Virus record (IMG/VR): IMGVR_UViG_3300032086_003184
Location: 1-24,851 of that record
DNA length: 24,851 nt
Direction: 5' to 3' (one strand)
Source of the DNA: a virus
Positions 1-6,174 of the stretch are shown here, one piece after another (the stretch's first letter is position 1; each line of letters opens with the position of its first letter). The notes under the pieces are model-generated. The model was not told where the DNA came from. It saw only the letters and a program-made list of their open reading frames with translations, and made no database searches. A program made the translations under genes and the position numbers.

Positions 1-25
1 AGGGCATAGCCTTTGGGCTTGCCCT
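1..25 (+). other. Two-tier hairpin at window edge
   Basis: AGGGCA (1-6) pairs with TGCCCT (20-25), and inside it AGCC (8-11) pairs with GGCT (16-19), leaving a one-base bulge and a 4-nt loop. No T-run follows, so it is not a standard intrinsic terminator. It may close the transcript of an upstream gene outside the window or be a leader structure for the gene at 53. It begins GGGCAT like the repeated leader hairpins described below but lacks their TAAGT bulge. Confidence 0.5.
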
Positions 26-52
26 CTGGGATTTAATTACTGGTAACAAACC

Positions 53-409
53 ATGCTCGACTCAACCACAGCCTCAATCGCAAAAGCCATCGCTGGATAC
101 GAACCCTGCTCAATCGAAGAAGCAGAGGTCCAGTACCCAGCAACAGTCAACTACAACAGACAGTGCTTTAATCCAAAAGACGCTTCCACTTATCCCAGAA
201 CCGGATCGGTCTATCTAGATCCACACGGTGTGATGCGTTCCTACTGGATCCCATCAAGCGTTGCTGATCTTGACTTGGAAGGTTGGTATGACGTGCCAAC
301 AATAGGTGAAATGGAAGAGATGTGCCTTGACCAGGCATACACGCCTGCTGGAGATTATGTCGAACATGATCATCCAGACGGCTGGCCTGCTATCTTAGGT
401 GCCATCTAA
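53..409 (+). CDS. Hypothetical protein (118 aa)
   Basis: This is a complete ATG-started ORF of 118 aa, slightly acidic and rich in Pro, Tyr and Asp, with no signal peptide or membrane segment. The middle (SVYLDPHGVMRSYWIPSS) looks like a small beta-rich fold, and the end is rich in His and Asp (VEHDHPDGWP). I recognise no family. It is the first of a series of small rightward genes. Upstream sequence is hairpin 1-25 followed by an A/C-rich leader without a Shine-Dalgarno site. Confidence 0.7.
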   Translation: MLDSTTASIAKAIAGYEPCSIEEAEVQYPATVNYNRQCFNPKDASTYPRTGSVYLDPHGVMRSYWIPSSVADLDLEGWYDVPTIGEMEEMCLDQAYTPAGDYVEHDHPDGWPAILGAI

Positions 410-440
410 CTCAAAGCTAATCTCTTGCTTTCTTTAACTC

Positions 441-581
441 ATGATTAGGTACATGGCTGGAACTTACCGGTTAACCCATTGCGTTCTCGGTGAGCCCTAC
501 TACGTACGTCTAGAAACAATCAAGTCTCCAGGGCTGCGTAATGCCCTGGGGCGTTGGTTATCACGTCATCTCAAGTTCTAA
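441..581 (+). CDS. Small basic protein (46 aa)
   Basis: A short ORF starts with ATG at 441 (a second in-frame ATG is at 453) and ends with TAA at 579-581. It encodes MIRYMAGTYRLTH, then a basic tail ending LGRWLSRHLKF. Its stop overlaps the ATG of the next gene (TAATG), the coupling used by clearly real genes elsewhere in this window, which is the main reason to call it. The coding region holds a 7-bp inverted repeat, CCAGGGC (528-534) with GCCCTGG (543-549). Function unknown. Confidence 0.5.
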   Translation: MIRYMAGTYRLTHCVLGEPYYVRLETIKSPGLRNALGRWLSRHLKF

Positions 582-811
582 TGCCACTTAAACGAGTCAA
601 TCCGATTTACATCAATCGGCGTTCAACTACTGCCAAAGGCAGGACAGTTGTTACAGTTCAAACCTGTACAACTAGAGAAGAAGCTTTACATGCATTAGAG
701 ATGTGGTTTGATTACGATGATCAATCTCATTACTACATCTGTGATCGCTTGTTAGCTATTGATCTCTCTGCCTCCATACCTCCATGGAAAACAGCCACTA
801 CCAGTAGATAA
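581..811 (+). CDS. Hypothetical protein (76 aa)
   Basis: The ORF is open from a TTG at 554, but the ATG at 581 is preferred because it forms a TAATG overlap with the preceding 46-aa gene. The 76-aa product starts MPLKRVNPIYINRR, has a central TTREEALHALEMWFDYDD helix-like stretch and a basic end. The TREEAL...A.E pattern is common in small phage proteins carrying an amphipathic helix, but I recognise no family. Confidence 0.6.
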   Translation: MPLKRVNPIYINRRSTTAKGRTVVTVQTCTTREEALHALEMWFDYDDQSHYYICDRLLAIDLSASIPPWKTATTSR

Positions 812-827
812 GGCTGTTATATATACC

Positions 828-1163
828 ATGTCAACCAACAATCATCGTCGTAAGTACTGGTTAATTAAACGAGAAGGTATGCCTACCACTCTTGTTTATA
901 ACCTAGTCAAATGGTGCTCAGCTAATGATTACAACATTCAAAAGCTTTACGAAATGCACCGTTCAAAGATTCGTACTTATCAAGACGTTACTTCAATCAA
1001 AGCTCTTAATCAACATGAATACGCAGCATTCGCCTCATCAAATCAATTCAGAGATCGATGCAACTTTATCAATGACCCTACAGCGCTTGACTCACTTGCT
1101 GAAGGAGAACGAAAAGAGTCACATGATGGATGCATATCCATCACAGTTTGTAACAGTGATTGA
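828..1163 (+). CDS. Hypothetical protein (111 aa)
   Basis: The reading frame is open from 759, but the ATG at 828 avoids a 53-nt overlap with the previous gene and is preferred. The 111-aa protein opens with a basic NHRRKYWLIKREG segment and is otherwise mixed helix and loop, with a possible DNA- or RNA-binding surface inferred only from charge. The last roughly 40 nt overlap the next small ORF in another frame. Family not recognised. Confidence 0.55.
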   Translation: MSTNNHRRKYWLIKREGMPTTLVYNLVKWCSANDYNIQKLYEMHRSKIRTYQDVTSIKALNQHEYAAFASSNQFRDRCNFINDPTALDSLAEGERKESHDGCISITVCNSD

Positions 1164-1242
1164 GGATGAAATCATCCCAGCCATTGATGCAATCGTTAAC
1201 TACGATCCAACTCCTGACACTCCTTACGATTTCTTTCACTGA
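1123..1242 (+). CDS. Small acidic protein (39 aa)
   Basis: In the +1 frame relative to its upstream neighbour, an acidic peptide MMDAYPSQFVTVIEDEIIPA... runs to TGA at 1242. A purine-rich GAAAAGAG lies just before ATG 1123. ATGs at 1015 and 1072 are in frame but would overlap the upstream gene far more. The product is 39 aa, strongly acidic and ends in an aromatic YDFFH. Start choice and even reality are uncertain; it fills the space up to the regulatory hairpin at 1275. Confidence 0.4.
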   Translation: MMDAYPSQFVTVIEDEIIPAIDAIVNYDPTPDTPYDFFH

Positions 1243-1274
1243 TTAACTACTGGGCATCTATTTAGTAACGCCAC

Positions 1275-1309
1275 GTCTAGGGCACAAGCTGAATAGTGTA
1301 AGTCCCGAC
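1275..1309 (+). promoter_or_regulatory. TAAGT-bulge leader hairpin, copy 1
   Basis: GTC (1275-1277) and GGG (1280-1282) pair with CCC (1304-1306) and GAC (1307-1309), with TA bulged on the left. CAC (1283-1285) pairs with GTG (1296-1298). Between the two stems, on the 3' side only, lies the bulge TAAGT (1299-1303). The element ends 29 nt before the ATG at 1339. Four other copies share this layout. A degenerate second half-copy (GGGCATC around 1252-1258) sits just upstream. Confidence 0.65.
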
Positions 1310-1338
1310 TTTTATCTTGTTTCTTTACATCAAATCCA

Positions 1339-1665
1339 ATGAAACTTCAACAACGCATTGACAATTTAATTAATGCATCAAAAGATAATTTTATTAAAAG
1401 AGGTAACCATAGTTCAACACTTGAAGTAGAACAAAGACCTGGTCGTAAATACATCAAGATTGTTAATCGAACTGTTGGTCTAAATAAATTAGGTGGAGCT
1501 GAAGCTTGGTCTGTTTGGTGTTTTATTGATAAAGATGGCAATGTATATAAACCAGCATCATATAAAGCGCCAGCCAAACACATTCGTTATTGTTTGTTAG
1601 ATGATGCTTCTTATCAAGAAGCGTTAACTAAAGCAGACTGGGCAGGTAGCTGGCTTTACCTTTAA
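1339..1665 (+). CDS. Conserved phage protein with KPAS-x-KAPAK motif (108 aa)
   Basis: A basic 108-aa protein. Its second half reads like a small beta domain: GRKYIKIV, then WSVWCFIDKDGNVYKPASY, then KAPAKHIRYCLLD. From memory, proteins with a KYxKIV...FIDxxxGxVYKPASWKAPAK core are widespread in marine phages and of unknown function. The final segment (DWAGSWLYL) is aromatic. It is the first gene after leader hairpin copy 1, with a 29-nt A/C-rich leader and no Shine-Dalgarno sequence. Confidence 0.75.
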   Translation: MKLQQRIDNLINASKDNFIKRGNHSSTLEVEQRPGRKYIKIVNRTVGLNKLGGAEAWSVWCFIDKDGNVYKPASYKAPAKHIRYCLLDDASYQEALTKADWAGSWLYL

Positions 1666-1690
1666 ACTCATCTATTAACGTTTCAATTCA

Positions 1691-1924
1691 ATGTCTGACC
1701 TTAAAATTCCTGACAACACTCCAGATCCTTGGACTCTAAAAATGATGGAGTTCACTGCCAAGACTAATGCATCCATGCGTAAGCTTGGTATTCAAGGCAT
1801 TGGTGGTTTTGTAAACCCAACGACTGGTGAAATCTTTTGCCAGTCAGTTGATGGTGCTGAAGTGCCAGAAGAGTTCAAGCAACTGATTCAATCCCAACTC
1901 AACCAGGACTATGACAATGAGTAA
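1691..1924 (+). CDS. Hypothetical protein (77 aa)
   Basis: A 77-aa ORF preceded by TTCAATTCA directly before the ATG, the non-Shine-Dalgarno leader type seen repeatedly here. It has an N-terminal amphipathic helix (WTLKMMEFTAKTNASMRKLG), a Gly-rich turn (GIQGIGGFVNPTTGEIF) and an acidic C-terminus. Its end overlaps the next gene by 14 nt. No family recognised. Confidence 0.65.
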   Translation: MSDLKIPDNTPDPWTLKMMEFTAKTNASMRKLGIQGIGGFVNPTTGEIFCQSVDGAEVPEEFKQLIQSQLNQDYDNE

Positions 1925-2348
1925 TGATTCAAGCATGCTTAATCATCTTGATATCGTCAGAAGGTTTGATGCCGAAGAGTTAACTCCTGCGGAGTATTCT
2001 ACGCTTCGTACTTTGGCAGCAAAGTATCTAACGTATCAAGCGTTATTCCAATGCTTAGCACCTAAGCTTCCTTATAAGCCTGGTGTTAAAGAAGCTTGGG
2101 AAAAGTTAGCTGACTGCATGATGTGCGACGAAGAGGAAGCTAAAAAGCGACGCGAACTTGAAAACGAAATTAATTTAAGAATGCGTTGTGCTGAAGCTGA
2201 GCACAATAAACGTAAACGTAAACAGCACGAAGAGCGGAAGCAAGCTATTGCAGCAGCTCTTGGTCAACAACACAAGCTACAGAAAGTAATTGATGAACTT
2301 CAAGAGTCAATGACTGATCTTCGAAACCAATTGTATTCTCTCCAATGA
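1911..2348 (+). CDS. Coiled-coil protein (145 aa)
   Basis: ATG at 1911 with a second in-frame ATG at 1917; either start overlaps the upstream gene. The N-terminal half (residues about 10-75) is alpha-helical and includes a CMMCDEEE stretch. Residues about 75-145 are a long charged coiled coil with alternating Lys/Arg/Glu and Leu (KKRRELENEINLRMRCAEA, HKLQKVIDELQESMTDL). Such proteins often oligomerise or act as scaffolds, but no function can be assigned. The stop overlaps the next start (ATGA). Confidence 0.7.
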   Translation: MTMSNDSSMLNHLDIVRRFDAEELTPAEYSTLRTLAAKYLTYQALFQCLAPKLPYKPGVKEAWEKLADCMMCDEEEAKKRRELENEINLRMRCAEAEHNKRKRKQHEERKQAIAAALGQQHKLQKVIDELQESMTDLRNQLYSLQ

Positions 2349-2617
2349 CACGTAACAAATCTGCATTCAATTTTGATAAGCAGATGTTCGGTTTCAATAT
2401 TACTGAAACCGGAATCAAGTCATGGACCAAGTCATTCAAACTTGGTCCTTTTTCTCAGACCATTAACATTAACTTGCAAAATGGCAAGATGAGAGGGACC
2501 ACATCCCTTCCAGGCACTGGTGTTGCAAAGCGTTATGACCTCCCAGGTCTGGATGCCTTAAGGACACCAGACCTGCCAGAGTTCAAACGCAAACCTGACA
2601 TGTGGACTGATGACTAA
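2345..2617 (+). CDS. DUF4236-like small protein (90 aa)
   Basis: Starts in an ATGA overlap with the coiled-coil gene. Residues about 30-70 (KSFKLGPFSQTININLQNG then TSLPGTGVAKRYDLPG) resemble the DUF4236 pattern of a basic-aromatic strand, a lipid- or Gly-rich strand and the ending SLPGTGLSY. That family's role is unknown. The protein is basic and ends acidic. The match is from memory and partial, so this call is tentative. Confidence 0.6.
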   Translation: MTRNKSAFNFDKQMFGFNITETGIKSWTKSFKLGPFSQTININLQNGKMRGTTSLPGTGVAKRYDLPGLDALRTPDLPEFKRKPDMWTDD

Positions 2618-2801
2618 TCTTTCTTCTGACATCTCTGACAAACAGTTGTTTATTGGAAAGAGAGGTGGCACTTACTACCTTGATGGAAAAGGAAAGAAGG
2701 TTTATGTCCACATGATTGATCGGCAACGCCGCAAAGTCCAACGCAAACGTTACAATCCACCAACAGGTGCCTTTTCACGGTACCTACAAAACAATTCTTA
2801 G
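2610..2801 (+). CDS. PBCV-type basic adaptor domain protein (63 aa)
   Basis: Overlaps the upstream gene by 8 nt. Residues 13-33 (LFIGKRGGTYYLDGKGKKV plus YV) fit the PBCV-specific basic adaptor pattern, xGxRGGxYYxxxxGKKVYV. That short basic module is known from chloroviruses and some phages, where it is often fused to other virion or enzyme domains. Here it stands nearly alone with a Lys/Arg-rich tail (RQRRKVQRKRYNPPTG), so it may act as a small packaged nucleic-acid-binding or adaptor peptide (inference). Confidence 0.7.
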   Translation: MTNLSSDISDKQLFIGKRGGTYYLDGKGKKVYVHMIDRQRRKVQRKRYNPPTGAFSRYLQNNS

Positions 2802-2804
2802 ATA

Positions 2805-2844
2805 CAATACGGCTGGGCATCCTTTGGTGTAAGTCCTAGTATTG
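2805..2844 (+). promoter_or_regulatory. TAAGT-bulge leader hairpin, copy 2
   Basis: CAATAC (2805-2810) pairs perfectly with GTATTG (2839-2844). TGGG (2814-2817) then pairs with CCTA (2835-2838, one wobble) after a GGC bulge on the left. CAT (2818-2820) pairs with GTG (2827-2829), leaving the 3' bulge TAAGT (2830-2834). This is the longest P1 stem of the five copies, and its outer pairs differ entirely from the others, which supports a conserved structure. It ends 20 nt before ATG 2865. A TACAAT hexamer at 2803-2808 could be a -10 box. Confidence 0.75.
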
Positions 2845-2864
2845 TCCAACTCAACCTCAACTTA

Positions 2865-3077
2865 ATGATTAACGACACTCAGTGGGCTATCTATCGCAAG
2901 GTATCAAAACTTGCAACAGATGCAGACAACAAAGCTTTTAAGCTTGAGCCTTGTACTAATGAATGGGAGCATGCTCTTGGTTACGCTTCTGCATTACGCC
3001 AGCTTGCAATTGATTTGTTATCAAACGATTTCATAGCTGAAGAAACTGAATCCGATCTTGTTACATGTTATGACTGA
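2865..3077 (+). CDS. Hypothetical helical protein (70 aa)
   Basis: A 70-aa acidic, mostly helical protein (WAIYRKVSKLATDADNKAF, WEHALGYASALRQLAIDLL). It follows leader hairpin copy 2 and a leader containing CCAACTCAACC, with no Shine-Dalgarno sequence. It overlaps the following gene by 8 nt, suggesting co-translation. Family not recognised. Confidence 0.65.
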   Translation: MINDTQWAIYRKVSKLATDADNKAFKLEPCTNEWEHALGYASALRQLAIDLLSNDFIAEETESDLVTCYD

Positions 3078-3357
3078 CATCATTGACATTGATTCAATTG
3101 AACTTGATCTTGTAGAACCAAATGGAACAACTCATTGGATCGTTACTGCCACAATTGCTGACGCTGTCCTCTCAGTTCCTGCTCGATACCATCCAGCAGC
3201 TTTTGCCTCACCTGATGAGTACAGTCCAGCAGTATGTGTTAGCGCTTTTCAATTAGAGCCAGAGGATACACCTCCTCCCATCAGTGGTACCCAGCACGAT
3301 CAGATTGAATACATTTCAAATCTAGATCTTGATTGGGATCCAATCGACGACGACTAA
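3070..3357 (+). CDS. Acidic hypothetical protein (95 aa)
   Basis: The frame is open from a TTG at 3058, but ATG 3070 gives the short overlap typical of this genome. The 95-aa protein is very acidic (many Asp/Glu, ending DWDPIDDD). It has an N-terminal strand-rich half (IELDLVEPNGTTHWIVTATI) and a Pro-rich middle. The strong negative charge suggests an interaction or DNA-mimic type surface, but that is only an inference from composition. Confidence 0.65.
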   Translation: MTDIIDIDSIELDLVEPNGTTHWIVTATIADAVLSVPARYHPAAFASPDEYSPAVCVSAFQLEPEDTPPPISGTQHDQIEYISNLDLDWDPIDDD

Positions 3358-3363
3358 ACTACA

Positions 3364-3399
3364 CTAGGCATTGAGTCCCCATCCTCATGTAAGTCCTAG
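3364..3399 (+). promoter_or_regulatory. TAAGT-bulge leader hairpin, copy 3
   Basis: CTAGG (3364-3368) pairs with CCTAG (3395-3399). CAT (3369-3371) pairs with ATG (3387-3389). The bulge TAAGT (3390-3394) is on the 3' side. The apical loop is longer here (15 nt). A run of six T begins a few bases after the stem, so this copy could also terminate transcription, but copies 2, 4 and 5 lack such a run. It ends 21 nt before ATG 3421. Confidence 0.7.
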
Positions 3400-3420
3400 A
3401 CTTTTTTGTTTGAATCGTTT

Positions 3421-3594
3421 ATGGCCAAGCTAACTGGTTACGATTACATTGGTTCAGGTAAGCCGGAAGGTACATCTTTTGGCGGCATGGATTTACGTAA
3501 AGTTAAACGTAAACGCAATCGCCAATTAATCAAAGCAAACTTAAAAGCAAACAAAGCTCAGTGCAGTGTTAAAGCTGTACAAGGCTTTGTTTGA
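3421..3594 (+). CDS. Small basic protein (57 aa)
   Basis: The frame is open from a TTG at 3406; the ATG at 3421 is preferred. The N-terminus is Gly-rich (GYDYIGSGKPEGTSFGG). The second half is strongly basic (LRKVKRKRNRQLIKANLKANK), so nucleic-acid binding is likely by charge. It follows leader hairpin copy 3. No family recognised. Confidence 0.6.
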   Translation: MAKLTGYDYIGSGKPEGTSFGGMDLRKVKRKRNRQLIKANLKANKAQCSVKAVQGFV

Positions 3595-3633
3595 CATTGA
3601 CCTTTTATTTATTCAACTCAACTCTATTCAATC

Positions 3634-5424
3634 ATGCAATTCAATCTTCCTCAGCAACTTCAAATGGAAGTTGTTAAATATGACGCTTCTCGTAAGCAAC
3701 TAGCTAAAGCTTTAGAAGAAAAGAACAAGCCAGCAAAGCGCAAAGCAAGTCATCCTCGTGGCAACGTAATGCCATTAGGTTTAATACCTGATGACATTAT
3801 TAAGCCTGCTGATATGCAAGAGGCTATTGACAATATTAATAAGGCAAGTGCTGACTCTACGTTCCATCGTTTCTTGCGTTTAAAGAAAGATGGTTCTACA
3901 GAATCGTGTGCTGTTCTTTATTACTTTAAACAGTTATGGGTAGCATTTTGGTTGCCTAAAACTTCAGATGATTATTGGTATGGAATGTCTGTTGCATTTA
4001 GGGATACATCCACTGCACGAAAAGCAATGGGTGAATACTTCTGGGGCAATCGAGCCCATGGCAAATCATTGCATACAATTGATAGCTTGAAAGAAACAAA
4101 GATTGGACGTACTACATGGTTACATAAAACAGTCTTTATGACTCAAGATTTAATTGATGAAGGATATACCAGAAATTATTGGGATGATGTTGATGATAAT
4201 CATCATATCCGTTCCTATGGCAAACAATACCAAATGCGAGCAGCCCTTAAATTAGTAGAAGAAGAATTAGCAAAACGTATTCCTAGATGGCGGAATGATC
4301 GCACATATAAGTATGGTTACTGGACACGTACTATTGAAGCAAATAATAATATTCAATATGCCATTGAAAACTTAAGGCTTCCATACTCCGATCGTTTATT
4401 AAAAGAGTATCAACACACTGTTGAGCATTGGCAAGAATTTTATTTAAATACACAAGCATTTATACAGAAACCTGCACTACGTAGGCTAATTACTTCTCCG
4501 TGGTTTCGAAAGAAGCTAAGTTGGATGTGTACTAAAGCTGCAGATGAATTAAACAATGCAACTAATGATGCAAACCTATTTGACATAACCCAGCCAATAG
4601 CCGAAGTTAATAAATTTATTTCGAACTGTCACCAAGTTTGTCATTTATATCCTGATATCAATATTGATTTTCTTATCTCTAGATATGATCTGCTTGTCGA
4701 AACTAACTTTAGGAATAGCTATGAACGAGATCAGTCAGTTCTTTGGTTAGAAACTAATTTACCCTGTGAATCATTCTTTAATATGCTTAGCAAGTTTCAT
4801 GCCTCTCAACTAGCTGAATGTGAAGAGAAAAATTATCGTTATGAATTCAGAACAAATGAACAAACAAATCATGTTGATTTCTTTTGGCGTGATTGGGATG
4901 ATACCATCTCAATGCTGCGTCAAGTTATAGCTTATAACAATGCATTGCCAGAAGATGGCAAGCAACTTGATCCAATGCCAAAACGTTGGAGGTTGACTGA
5001 ATGGCACGATCAACTCATGGCTGAAACATGGAAGATCACCAATAAAAACGAGAATCTCCCTCAAAAATTATTCCCTGAACCTATTAAAGTAACTGGTTCT
5101 TATCAAGGGTTTACTACAGATGATACATACACTTTCTTCCAGCCACTAGATACTCACATGCTTGCTCATTGGGGAAGAACAGTACGCAACTGTGTAGGTA
5201 ATACCAGTTATGCTGCTGGGATTAAAAAGTTTGAACACATTATTATTCTTACTATGATCAATGGCAAGCCTCGTTATACAGTTCAATTACGTGTTGACAA
5301 TGGTGTAATGCATGTTAGCCAAATAGCTGATATTGGTAACCGTCGCCTCACTGATGTAGAGCGTGATGAAATTCAAAGTGCTTTTCAAGAAGCATTGAAG
5401 CTTCGAGAAAAACAACTTAGTTAA
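3634..5424 (+). CDS. PcfJ-like domain protein (596 aa)
   Basis: One of the two largest proteins in the window. The last roughly 100 residues match the PcfJ-like pattern: a hydrophobic LAHWGRTVRNCVGNTSYAAG segment with the invariant Cys-Val-Gly, then IILTMINGKPRYTVQL, then a VSQIADIGNRRLT end. PcfJ-type proteins are found on conjugative plasmids, mobile elements and phages, and their biochemical role is unknown. The upstream roughly 480 residues are rich in Trp, Tyr and Asn with a basic N-terminus (KNKPAKRKASHPRG), and I do not recognise them. The leader is ATTCAACTCAA repeated before the ATG. AT-rich codons (TTA Leu, AAT Asn) are frequent, which fits the downstream UAA-anticodon tRNA. Confidence 0.75.
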   Translation: MQFNLPQQLQMEVVKYDASRKQLAKALEEKNKPAKRKASHPRGNVMPLGLIPDDIIKPADMQEAIDNINKASADSTFHRFLRLKKDGSTESCAVLYYFKQLWVAFWLPKTSDDYWYGMSVAFRDTSTARKAMGEYFWGNRAHGKSLHTIDSLKETKIGRTTWLHKTVFMTQDLIDEGYTRNYWDDVDDNHHIRSYGKQYQMRAALKLVEEELAKRIPRWRNDRTYKYGYWTRTIEANNNIQYAIENLRLPYSDRLLKEYQHTVEHWQEFYLNTQAFIQKPALRRLITSPWFRKKLSWMCTKAADELNNATNDANLFDITQPIAEVNKFISNCHQVCHLYPDINIDFLISRYDLLVETNFRNSYERDQSVLWLETNLPCESFFNMLSKFHASQLAECEEKNYRYEFRTNEQTNHVDFFWRDWDDTISMLRQVIAYNNALPEDGKQLDPMPKRWRLTEWHDQLMAETWKITNKNENLPQKLFPEPIKVTGSYQGFTTDDTYTFFQPLDTHMLAHWGRTVRNCVGNTSYAAGIKKFEHIIILTMINGKPRYTVQLRVDNGVMHVSQIADIGNRRLTDVERDEIQSAFQEALKLREKQLS

Positions 5425-5435
5425 TTATTAGGTTA

Positions 5436-5463
5436 ATATGGGAGCACTCTTGTGCTCCCATAT
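5436..5463 (+). promoter_or_regulatory. 12-bp hairpin carrying the next start codon
   Basis: ATATGGGAGCAC (5436-5447) and GTGCTCCCATAT (5452-5463) are perfect complements around a 4-nt TCTT loop. The ATG at 5462-5464 begins inside the 3' arm, and a second in-frame ATG (5438) lies in the 5' arm. No T-run follows, so termination is unlikely. The hairpin should hide the start region of the following gene and may also protect the 3' end of the PcfJ-like message. Confidence 0.75.
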
Positions 5464-5803
5464 GTCCAACCAAATGATTGACATGAATCTTGTTGATGAC
5501 ATTGTCATGGCAATTCCGGAAGATGCTTGGGATAAAGTCAAAGATAAATTTATTGAATTGTTTGTTGATTCAATGCCTTATGACATTCTTGAACAATTAA
5601 CTGGTGATCACTTGGGGTTTGATAAAGCTGAAACCATATTGTCTGAATATTATGCTCCAGATATTCAACGCATTGAAATCATTATTGATGCATTTCGTAT
5701 TATTGGACCTGAGCAAACAGCTTATGCCCTTGATCTTCTTGGAATTGTGCCAGAAGGAGAAAAAGAGGATACAATCGAAGCCGATCTTAAAGCTTTGACC
5801 TGA
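5462..5803 (+). CDS. Acidic helical protein (113 aa)
   Basis: Two in-frame starts exist, 5438 and 5462. The second is chosen because it puts the gene after the hairpin loop and gives MSNQMIDMNLVDD. The product is strongly acidic and helical (AWDKVKDKFIELFVDSMPYDI, RIEIIIDAFRIIGPEQTAYAL), without membrane segments. No family recognised. Translation is probably limited by the hairpin at 5436-5463. The stop overlaps the next start (TGATG). Confidence 0.65.
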   Translation: MSNQMIDMNLVDDIVMAIPEDAWDKVKDKFIELFVDSMPYDILEQLTGDHLGFDKAETILSEYYAPDIQRIEIIIDAFRIIGPEQTAYALDLLGIVPEGEKEDTIEADLKALT

Positions 5804-5973
5804 TGCCACAACAGCAAGGAGAGTATGGAACTTACACCTGCCCTGTTTGCGATTCTTTATTTACCAGGCGATTATCTAGCGTTCGTACTAGCTTAAAGAA
5901 GAGCAAGTCTGGTCCTTATTGTTCCAAGTCTTGCGCAGCAAAGATTAGTTATCTAATCCGCAAGGGAGTGTAG
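5803..5973 (+). CDS. CxxC/CxxxC zinc-finger peptide (56 aa)
   Basis: A short ORF coupled by TGATG to the gene before it. Cys13-x2-Cys16 and Cys40-x3-Cys44 form a probable zinc site, followed by a basic helix (AAKISYLIRKGV). The spacing CxxC-X23-CxxxC and the TCxxCxSxFTR start are the same as in residues 14-46 of the protein at 7562, so the two are paralogous modules. The TAG stop (5971-5973) lies inside the tRNA gene, overlapping its acceptor stem by 10 nt. Confidence 0.7.
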   Translation: MPQQQGEYGTYTCPVCDSLFTRRLSSVRTSLKKSKSGPYCSKSCAAKISYLIRKGV

Positions 5974-6037
5974 CCCAATTGGCAGAGGCAAACGACTTAA
6001 AATCGTTTCAGTGTGGGTTCGAATCCCACCACTCCTA
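5964..6037 (+). tRNA. tRNA-Leu-like, anticodon UAA, short variable loop
   Basis: A complete cloverleaf can be drawn. The acceptor GGGAGTG pairs with CACTCCT (6030-6036; the first pair is G-U). A GCC/GGC D stem follows, then the anticodon stem AACGA/TCGTT with loop CTTAAAA giving anticodon TAA. The T arm is GTGGG-TTCGAAT-CCCAC and the discriminator is A6037. CCA is not encoded. UAA reads Leu UUA codons, which are common in this window. The variable loop is only 5 nt, whereas bacterial Leu tRNAs normally carry a long variable arm, so charging identity is uncertain. Confidence 0.9.
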
Positions 6038-6038
6038 T

Positions 6039-6150
6039 TGGTAAGGGCGTCCCAGCACAGTGATCAAACTGCACTGGGATTCACTTACCACTCGAAGGAA
6101 ACCACAAAAACTCCGAGTCCCTTGGGGTTGACGTGGTTCTTCTTCACCCC
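6039..6150 (+). ncRNA. Structured RNA after the tRNA: three hairpins with possible kissing loops
   Basis: Hairpin 1: TGGTAAG (6039-6045) with CTTACCA (6084-6090), then TCCCAG (6050-6055) with CTGGGA (6074-6079), then CAGT (6058-6061) with ACTG (6068-6071). Hairpin 2: ACTCG (6090-6094) with CGAGT (6114-6118). Hairpin 3: GGGGT (6124-6128) with ACCCC (6146-6150). The loop of hairpin 2 contains AACCAC (6100-6105), complementary to GTGGTT (6133-6138) in the loop of hairpin 3, so a 6-bp kiss can form. There is no ORF here. It begins one base after the tRNA and ends 24 nt before the next gene. It may be a processed small RNA or a leader for that gene. Confidence 0.6.
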
Positions 6151-6174
6151 TGTTTACTTTAATTCAACTCAATC

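Noticed and set aside
3364-3406. Leader hairpin copy 3 as an intrinsic terminator
   Set aside because: A T-run follows this copy, but the conserved bulge and the absence of T-runs at copies 2, 4 and 5 argue for a different shared role.
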